Source: an uncultured Roseibium sp. (GTDB taxonomy: Bacteria; Pseudomonadota; Alphaproteobacteria; Rhizobiales; Stappiaceae). From it: a stretch of 64,000 nt of DNA. Shown one piece after another: positions 58,567 through 64,000 of the stretch; the stretch's first letter is position 1, and every line of letters starts with the position of its first letter. Below the pieces are notes generated by a model, which was not told the origin of the DNA, searched no databases, and worked only from the letters and a program-made list of their open reading frames with translations. Position numbers and translations under genes: made by a program. The stretch covers positions 2,790,001 through 2,854,000 of the forward strand of contig NZ_OY780958.1 in the NCBI RefSeq assembly GCF_963675985.1. The letters are read 5' to 3'.

Positions 58567-60471
58567 TCAGGCGATACCCTTTTCCTTCAGGAAGGCAATG
58601 ACTTCGTCGGCGACGTCTTCCGGGTCCCGGTTGACGTTGTGCAGATGGATCTCGGCATTTTCGGGCGCTTCATAGGGGCTGTCGATGCCGGTGAAATTCT
58701 TGATCTCGCCGGCTTCCGCCTTCTTGTAGAGCCCCTTCGGGTCGCGCTTCTTGCACTCCTCGATCGGTGTGTCCACGAAGACCTCGAAGAACTCGCCCTC
58801 CTCCAGCAGGTCGCGCGCCATGCGGCGTTCGGATCGGAACGGCGAGATGAACGACACCAGCGTGATCAGCCCCGCATCGGCGAACAGCCTTGCCACCTCG
58901 CCCACCCGGCGGATGTTTTCCACCCGGTCCGCGTCGGTGAAGCCAAGGTCCCGGTTCAGCCCGTGGCGGATGTTATCGCCGTCGAGCGTATAGGTCTGCT
59001 TGCCCTCCGCATGGAGCTTCTTTTCCACGATGGAGGCGATGGTCGACTTGCCCGAGCCCGAAAGCCCGGTGAACCAAAGGACCGCCGGCTTCTGGCCAAG
59101 GCTTTCCGCGCGGGCCGCCTTGTCCACCTCCAGCGCCTGCCAGTGAATGTTGGTCGCGCGCCGAAGCGCGAACCACACCATGCCGGCACCGACCGTCGCA
59201 TTGGTCATGCGGTCGATCAGGATGAACGAGCCGGTCGACCGGTTCGCCTCATACGGATCGAAGGCAACAGCCTGGCTCAGGGCCAAATTGCAGAAGGCGA
59301 TCTCGTTGAGATCCAGTTTCTTGGCAGCGACATGTTCGAAGGAGTTGACGTTGATCTTGTGCTTTATCTCCGTCACCGTCGCCGTAACCGTCTTGGCGCC
59401 GATCTTCATAAGATAGGATCGGCCCGGTAACATGGCGTCATCCGCCATCCAGATCAGGTGCGCTGCCATCTGGTCGGCCACGTCGGGGCGAGCCTCGGGA
59501 GCACTCAGCAGATCCCCGCGAGAAATGTCGATCTCGTCCTCAAGAGCAATGGTCACGGCCTCTTCGGCCTGCGCGGTTTTCACGTCCCCTTCGGGCGCGA
59601 TGATCCGGGCCACCTTCGAGGTCTTGCCCGGTCCCGCCACGACAACACTGTCGCCGACGGCAACCCTGCCGCTGGCGATCGTGCCCGAATAACCGCGGAA
59701 ATCCAGGTTCGGCCGGTTCACCCACTGGACGGGAAGTCGGAACGGCGCCTCAAGCAGGTGCTCGCCCACATCGACGCCTTCCAGGTGTTCCAGAAGCGTG
59801 GGGCCGTCATACCAGCCCATCCGGTCGCTTCTGGCGGTGACATTGTCCCCGAAGCGCGCCGACATCGGGATGGCGACAAAGGTTTCGAAATCGAACCCGC
59901 TGGCAAAACTTTCGAATTCCGCGCGGATTTCCTCAAACCGGTCTTCGGAATAATCGGCCAGATCGATCTTGTTGACCGCAAGCACCACGTGACGAATACC
60001 CAGCAGCGAAGCGATGAACGCATGCCGCCGGGTCTGCACCATCAGTCCGTTACGTGCATCGACAAGGAGCACAGCCAGATCTGCTGTCGAAGCGCCGGTC
60101 GCCATGTTGCGGGTGTACTGCTCGTGGCCCGGCGTATCGGCGACAATGAACTTGCGCTTGTCGGTCGCGAAGAACCGATAGGCCACGTCGATGGTGATCC
60201 CCTGCTCCCGCTCGGCTTCAAGGCCGTCGACCAGAAGCGCCAGATCGATCTCTTCCCCGACCGTGCCGTGTTTCTTCGAATCCCGCTCAAGGGCCGCCAG
60301 CTGATCCTCGAAGATCAGCTTGGTGTCGTAGAGAAGCCGGCCGATCAGGGTCGACTTGCCGTCGTCCACCGATCCGCAGGTCAGGAAGCGCAGCTGGTCC
60401 TTGTCTTCCTGGGCGAGGATGTAGTCGGTGACCGCCTCTTCGGAGGCCAGTATCTGTTCGCTCATCGACAT
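58567..60471 (-). CDS. cysNC: Bifunctional sulfate adenylyltransferase subunit 1 / adenylylsulfate kinase
   Basis: A 634-residue fusion. The N-terminal GTPase CysN (to about 435) shows GSVDDGKSTLIGRLLYD, DTPGHEQYTRNMA and NKIDLADYS; it drives APS formation by CysD. The C-terminal APS kinase CysC (about 450-630) shows WFTGLSGSGKSTIAS, DGDNIRHGLNRDLGF and SFISPFRSERRMAR, making PAPS. This fused form (NodQ-like) is usual in rhizobia and relatives. The stop of cysD overlaps the start by one base (TGATG). Confidence 0.95.
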   Translation of the reverse strand: MSMSEQILASEEAVTDYILAQEDKDQLRFLTCGSVDDGKSTLIGRLLYDTKLIFEDQLAALERDSKKHGTVGEEIDLALLVDGLEAEREQGITIDVAYRFFATDKRKFIVADTPGHEQYTRNMATGASTADLAVLLVDARNGLMVQTRRHAFIASLLGIRHVVLAVNKIDLADYSEDRFEEIRAEFESFASGFDFETFVAIPMSARFGDNVTARSDRMGWYDGPTLLEHLEGVDVGEHLLEAPFRLPVQWVNRPNLDFRGYSGTIASGRVAVGDSVVVAGPGKTSKVARIIAPEGDVKTAQAEEAVTIALEDEIDISRGDLLSAPEARPDVADQMAAHLIWMADDAMLPGRSYLMKIGAKTVTATVTEIKHKINVNSFEHVAAKKLDLNEIAFCNLALSQAVAFDPYEANRSTGSFILIDRMTNATVGAGMVWFALRRATNIHWQALEVDKAARAESLGQKPAVLWFTGLSGSGKSTIASIVEKKLHAEGKQTYTLDGDNIRHGLNRDLGFTDADRVENIRRVGEVARLFADAGLITLVSFISPFRSERRMARDLLEEGEFFEVFVDTPIEECKKRDPKGLYKKAEAGEIKNFTGIDSPYEAPENAEIHLHNVNRDPEDVADEVIAFLKEKGIA

Positions 60472-61400
60472 CAGAAGTAGCCCTCGCGCTTTTTCTTTTC
60501 CATGGAGGCGGCGTCGTCATGGTCGATCAGGCGGCCGGACCGTTCCGAGGTCCGGGCGATCAGCATTTCCTTGACGATGGCCGGCAGTGTGTCGGCGTCC
60601 GATTCAATGGCGCCGGTCAGCGGATAGCAGCCAAGCGTGCGGAACCGCACCATCTTTTCCTGCACCACTTCGCCCGGCATTAGCGGCAGGCGCTCGTCGT
60701 CGACCATGATCAGCATGCCGTCCCGTGCCACTACAGGACGTGTCGCCGCCTTGTAGAGCGGCACCATCGGAATGTTCTCGGTCAGGATGTACTGCCAGAT
60801 ATCCAGCTCGGTCCAGTTGGACAGCGGAAACGCGCGGATGCTCTCGCCCTTGGCCACCCGCGCGTTATAGAGGTTCCAGAGTTCCGGCCGCTGGTTCTTC
60901 GGATCCCAGCCGTGGCTGGAATTGCGGAACGAAAACACCCGTTCCTTGGCACGCGACTTTTCCTCATCCCGGCGCGCACCGCCAAAGGCCGCATCGAAAC
61001 CGTACTTCGTCAGCGCCTGCTTCAGCGCTTCCGTTTTCATAACGTGGGTATAGGCCGAAGAGCCGTGGTCGAAGGGATTGATCCCCTGCTCCAGTCCTTC
61101 CGGGTTGGAATGGACGATCAGGTCGAGACCGAGCCGCTTGGCGGTTTCGTCGCGGAAGGAGATCATGTCCCGGAATTTCCACGTCGTGTCCACATGGAGC
61201 AGCGGAAACGGCGGCTTGGACGGATAAAATGCCTTCATCGCCAGATGCAGCATCACGCCGGAATCCTTGCCGATGGAATAAAGCATCACCGGATTGCGGA
61301 ATTCCGCCGCAACCTCACGGATAATGTGAATGCTTTCCGCCTCCAGCCGGCGCAAGTTGCTCAAGCGCTGCGCCGTCAGGCCGTTTGCTGTCACGTTCAT
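60471..61400 (-). CDS. cysD: Sulfate adenylyltransferase subunit 2
   Basis: A 309-residue PP-loop ATP sulfurylase subunit that forms APS from ATP and sulfate together with CysN. The PP-loop-like motif is MLYSIGKDSGVMLHLAMKAF, followed by FPLLHVDTTWKFRDMI and the conserved GGARRDEEKSRAKERVFS. The ATG at 61400 was preferred over an in-frame TTG at 61409. It lies 62 bp after cysQ and is coupled to cysNC. Confidence 0.95.
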   Translation of the reverse strand: MNVTANGLTAQRLSNLRRLEAESIHIIREVAAEFRNPVMLYSIGKDSGVMLHLAMKAFYPSKPPFPLLHVDTTWKFRDMISFRDETAKRLGLDLIVHSNPEGLEQGINPFDHGSSAYTHVMKTEALKQALTKYGFDAAFGGARRDEEKSRAKERVFSFRNSSHGWDPKNQRPELWNLYNARVAKGESIRAFPLSNWTELDIWQYILTENIPMVPLYKAATRPVVARDGMLIMVDDERLPLMPGEVVQEKMVRFRTLGCYPLTGAIESDADTLPAIVKEMLIARTSERSGRLIDHDDAASMEKKKREGYF

Positions 61401-61462
61401 GAGTGTCAAAACCTCAAATGTCAGGCCGGAGATCAGGTCCGGCGGTATCTCTCATGTCCGGA

Positions 61463-62329
61463 TCAGGCAAGGGCTGCCAGCAGATCCGGGTCGCTCAGGG
61501 CGATAAAGTGCGGATTGAGAAGGTCGCTCTTCTGAGCGCCCGCCGGTACCGTGTAGGCGAGCGGCTTCAGGCTGTCGGCTTCAAGCACATGGCCGCCGGC
61601 CGCCCGCAGAACCGCATCCCCTGCGGCAATGTCCCATTGCATGGTCGGCGACAACCGCGGATAGAGGTCGGCCTTCCCGGCTGCCACCCAGCACAGTTTC
61701 AGGCTGGAGCCGACCGACAGACGCTCCACGACATCCAGCCGGTCAATCAGGGCGGCGGTTTCCTCAGACAGATGCGAACGGCTGGCCAGAACCGAAAGCC
61801 CACCGGCCGGACGGCTGCGGACCATTATCGGCGCCACATCCGTAATCCGATCCCCCGACACCTTACCGGAGAAGGCGTCCGAAACAGCCGTTTCCCCACC
61901 GGCCAGATCCGCAGGCAAGGCACCGCCCCAGTAGATTTCATCGAGAGCAGGCGCAAGCACGACGCCGAACACAGGAACACCGCTTTCGATCAGCGCGATA
62001 TTCACCGTGAACTCGCCATTGCGTTTCAGGAACTCCCGTGTTCCATCCAGAGGGTCGACGAGAAAATACCGTCCGGAAACGTAAGGAAGGCTTCCTGCCT
62101 CGACCGCCTCTTCGGCAACGACCGGAACACCGGGGAAAAGCCGTTCCAGCCCAGCCAGGATAACCGCTTCCGCGGCCGCATCCGCAGCCGTTACCGGAGA
62201 TCCGTCGGATTTCTCCACCGCTTCGAACGGTTCGGCATAAATCTCCAGGATCTTCGCCCCCGCGGCGATTGCCAGGGCGAGGAGTGGTTGAACGGTTGTC
62301 TCAACGGGTTTCGGGTTGGTGTGGGTCAC
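61463..62329 (-). CDS. cysQ: 3'(2'),5'-bisphosphate nucleotidase CysQ
   Basis: A 288-residue inositol-monophosphatase-superfamily enzyme that removes phosphate from PAP, the by-product of PAPS use. Metal-binding motifs VVAEEAVEAG and FLVDPLDGTREFLKRNG are intact, with the C-terminal PTMQWDIAAGDAVLRAAG. The start is taken as the GTG at 62329 because AAGGAG lies five bases upstream; another GTG at 62347 is in frame. It is the first gene of the cysQ-cysD-cysNC operon, which couples sulfate activation with PAP recycling. Confidence 0.9.
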   Translation of the reverse strand: MTHTNPKPVETTVQPLLALAIAAGAKILEIYAEPFEAVEKSDGSPVTAADAAAEAVILAGLERLFPGVPVVAEEAVEAGSLPYVSGRYFLVDPLDGTREFLKRNGEFTVNIALIESGVPVFGVVLAPALDEIYWGGALPADLAGGETAVSDAFSGKVSGDRITDVAPIMVRSRPAGGLSVLASRSHLSEETAALIDRLDVVERLSVGSSLKLCWVAAGKADLYPRLSPTMQWDIAAGDAVLRAAGGHVLEADSLKPLAYTVPAGAQKSDLLNPHFIALSDPDLLAALA

Positions 62330-62439
62330 CACGGCTCCTTGCGTCACGTCTGAATGGTGCGGACTTTACCGGTCTCTCTGCCTCAAGAAAACAAACGGTA
62401 TTTCTTTGGCACATCGGTTGTTTGGTAATTTAGTCTCAA

Positions 62440-62457
62440 TTTCGCGCAATTGCGAAA
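62440..62457 (-). promoter_or_regulatory. Palindrome upstream of cysQ
   Basis: TTTCGC-GCAATT-GCGAAA, a perfect dyad with six-base arms about 110 bp upstream of cysQ in an AT-rich stretch. Candidate operator for the sulfate operon; it lies 27 bp from the end of nagA. Confidence 0.35.
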
Positions 62458-62483
62458 ACATCAAGCGCATGAGCTTCGCCGCG

Positions 62484-63638
62484 CTATCGCTGCCGGACGC
62501 CGTCAAGCCAAACAGACCGAACCGATCCATCCGACGAAAGCTGTATAAAGTCAGCGCCCCCACCGGAAACCAGGCAACCGAGAACGTCCTGCCGCCCTAT
62601 CGTGGCGGCAGGAAGGCTTGTCGCCATCCTAAGCGCCGTTTCCAGCGTGAGGCCCACTTCTTGCTGTAAAAACCGGATTGCAGCAGGCAAGGTGATATCG
62701 GCCCCGGCCAAAGTTCCGTCTTCCAGGGTCAGCCGCCCGTCCGCCCTCAGGATCCGGCGCCCGCCGAGCGAGAACTCCGTCTGTTCGGTCCCGGCCACCG
62801 CCATGGCATCGGTGACGAGAAAGATCGCACCCGGCCCTTTCTTGGCGCGCAGGGCAATTTCAACGGCCGCCGGGTCGACATGAAGGCCGTCGGCAATCAG
62901 CCCGGCGTGAAGCTGTCCGATATTGAGCCCGGCGCCGACCATGCCCGGTTCGCGGTGCGCCAGCGGGCTCATGGCATTGTAAAGATGGGTCATGCAGGTG
63001 GCGCCCGCCTTCACGCAGTCGTGGACCGCGTCATAGGTCGCGTTGCTGTGTCCAAGGCTGACGGTCACACCGGCCTCGGTGAGTTTGCGGATCTGGTCCG
63101 GGGTGACAGATTCGGGTGCAGCGGTGATCATCAGGCTGGGCAAAGTCCGCGCGGCCTCAAGATAGACGTCCAGGTCCCTCGCCTCCATCGGCCGGATCAG
63201 CCTGGCATCGTGAGCGCCTTTTCTGGCCGGATCCAGATGCGGTCCCTCCAGGTGCAGCCCCGCGAACCCGGGAACCTTCTGCCGTGCGGCCTCGCCTCCA
63301 ATCTTCAAGACCTTTCGGGTGTTTTCCAGCGTGTCTGTGATCAGGGTCGGCAGCAGCGCGGTGGTGCCCAGGCCGATATGGGCACGGCAGATCCGGGCGA
63401 GATCGTCAACGCTTTCGATCTCGCCGAGCATCAGGCCGCCGCCGCCGTTCACCTGAAGGTCTACCAGGCCCGGCGCCAGGGTTCCGTCTCCCAGATCGAC
63501 CTTCTCATGATTTCCCGGAACCTCCCCCGCGGGGACAACCCCGGTTACGCGACCGCCTTCCACCAGCAGGACCACATCCTCACGCAGGGTCGTGCCATCG
63601 AAAATCGCACTGGAAAAATATGCCTTGCCTGCGGCCAC
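62484..63638 (-). CDS. nagA: N-acetylglucosamine-6-phosphate deacetylase
   Basis: A 384-residue amidohydrolase that deacetylates GlcNAc-6-phosphate in amino-sugar catabolism and cell-wall recycling. Features: LAPGLVDLQVNGGGG near the N-terminus, LHLEGPHLDPARKGAH with the metal-binding Glu, SLGHSNATYDAV and THLYNAMSPLAHREPG with the metal-binding His residues, and FLVTDAMAVAG with the catalytic Asp. It is divergent from a ROK kinase whose start is at the window edge; the pair suggests a GlcNAc utilisation locus continuing to the right. Confidence 0.94.
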   Translation of the reverse strand: MAAGKAYFSSAIFDGTTLREDVVLLVEGGRVTGVVPAGEVPGNHEKVDLGDGTLAPGLVDLQVNGGGGLMLGEIESVDDLARICRAHIGLGTTALLPTLITDTLENTRKVLKIGGEAARQKVPGFAGLHLEGPHLDPARKGAHDARLIRPMEARDLDVYLEAARTLPSLMITAAPESVTPDQIRKLTEAGVTVSLGHSNATYDAVHDCVKAGATCMTHLYNAMSPLAHREPGMVGAGLNIGQLHAGLIADGLHVDPAAVEIALRAKKGPGAIFLVTDAMAVAGTEQTEFSLGGRRILRADGRLTLEDGTLAGADITLPAAIRFLQQEVGLTLETALRMATSLPAATIGRQDVLGCLVSGGGADFIQLSSDGSVRSVWLDGVRQR

Positions 63639-63697
63639 CGGTCTGTTTCCTTTAAGCTGCCGTTACAATGAACGGCTTCAAGCGATTCAGGAATGTC

Positions 63698-64000
63698 ATG
63701 ATCGACTGTTTTGACATCGGTGGTACCTATATCCGGCACGGGCGTCTGAAACCAGACGGCACCGTTGCGGAGGAAGCGCGGATCAAAACGCCTTCCGGAG
63801 ACTGGCCAGCGTTCGTAGCCGCGGTCAAATCCTGCCTGCAAGCGTCGGACGCGTGCCCGGTCTCGATTTCTCTAGCCGGCGCTTATGACCGGCGCACCGG
63901 GTTGGCAAGGGTTGCAAATATTCCCTCTCTCAACGGCCTCAGGGCGGAAGACGAGCTTGCAGCAGCCCTGCAACGCCCGGTGCGGATCACCAACGACGCG
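63698..64000 (+). CDS. ROK family sugar kinase (3' truncated by window)
   Basis: The first 101 residues of a ROK-type kinase. The phosphate-binding motif FDIGGTYIRHGRL stands at the N-terminus, and LAGAYDRRTGLARVANIPSL and the ITNDA at the very end correspond to the conserved sugar-binding region. AGGA lies five bases upstream of the ATG at 63698. Next to nagA, N-acetylglucosamine is the likely substrate (NagK-like), though glucose or N-acetylmannosamine kinases share the fold. It may also be a ROK transcription factor relative, but no HTH precedes the kinase motif. Confidence 0.85.
   Translation, partial: MIDCFDIGGTYIRHGRLKPDGTVAEEARIKTPSGDWPAFVAAVKSCLQASDACPVSISLAGAYDRRTGLARVANIPSLNGLRAEDELAAALQRPVRITNDA

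Overview
This is 64 kb of GC-rich chromosomal DNA from an alphaproteobacterium. The gene content is a form I aerobic carbon monoxide dehydrogenase cluster, a putrescine-to-homospermidine operon, an LspL-type UDP-glucuronate 4-epimerase, tandem NhaA antiporters and many transporters. Together these suggest a marine heterotroph of the Hyphomicrobiales, perhaps the Roseibium/Labrenzia/Stappia group. That placement is inference from gene content; there is no rRNA or tRNA gene here to test it.

Layout. 1-2.2 kb: the 3' end of a FetAB-like ABC exporter and an SDR. 2.4-7.6 kb: two tandem nhaA genes, a small secreted SH3-like protein and a SulP anion transporter. 7.7-9.5 kb: a membrane class III adenylate cyclase. 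9.7-13.1 kb (minus): an ornithine decarboxylase / GNAT / homospermidine synthase operon behind a structured leader. 13.7-17.3 kb: a secreted EF-hand protein divergent from an OmpR-type two-component system. 17.4-22.3 kb: a GntR regulator divergent from a sugar ABC importer (no ATPase) and a PfkB kinase. 22.3-25.4 kb (minus): a small monooxygenase-like protein, a 40-residue protein with a structured 3' region, and malate synthase G. 25.8-31.9 kb: an EamA exporter, a Na+/H+ antiporter with a cyclic-nucleotide domain, and a large modular secreted protein.

31.9-42.2 kb (minus) is the cox region: an MHYT-LytTR regulator, then coxM-S-L, then coxD-E-F-G and a 63-residue membrane protein. CoxL carries the form I signature AYRCSFR, so the enzyme is predicted to be a true Mo-Cu CO dehydrogenase. 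42.4-45.7 kb: a MocR regulator divergent from a DMT exporter, and an SDR.

45.7-52.6 kb looks like an accessory insert. Palindromic intergenic repeats are followed by a 1274-codon protein joining an Ala/Asn repeat, an XRE helix-turn-helix, an EVE/PUA-like domain and a KAP P-loop NTPase with two membrane segments. A 76-bp copy of the 3' end of the EthD-like gene (52.6 kb) begins one base after its stop codon. Then come a secreted caspase-like protein and two small secreted proteins, one of which shares the caspase protein's C-terminal architecture. This is the best candidate for an undescribed (possibly anti-phage) system, but its function is inferred from domains only.

53-64 kb returns to housekeeping genes: a split, divergent MnmC (methyltransferase and FAD oxidase), a YbaK-type deacylase, lspL and manC for surface polysaccharide precursors, cysQ-cysD-cysNC for sulfate activation, nagA, and the start of a ROK sugar kinase. 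No CRISPR array, transposase, rRNA or tRNA gene was recognised.
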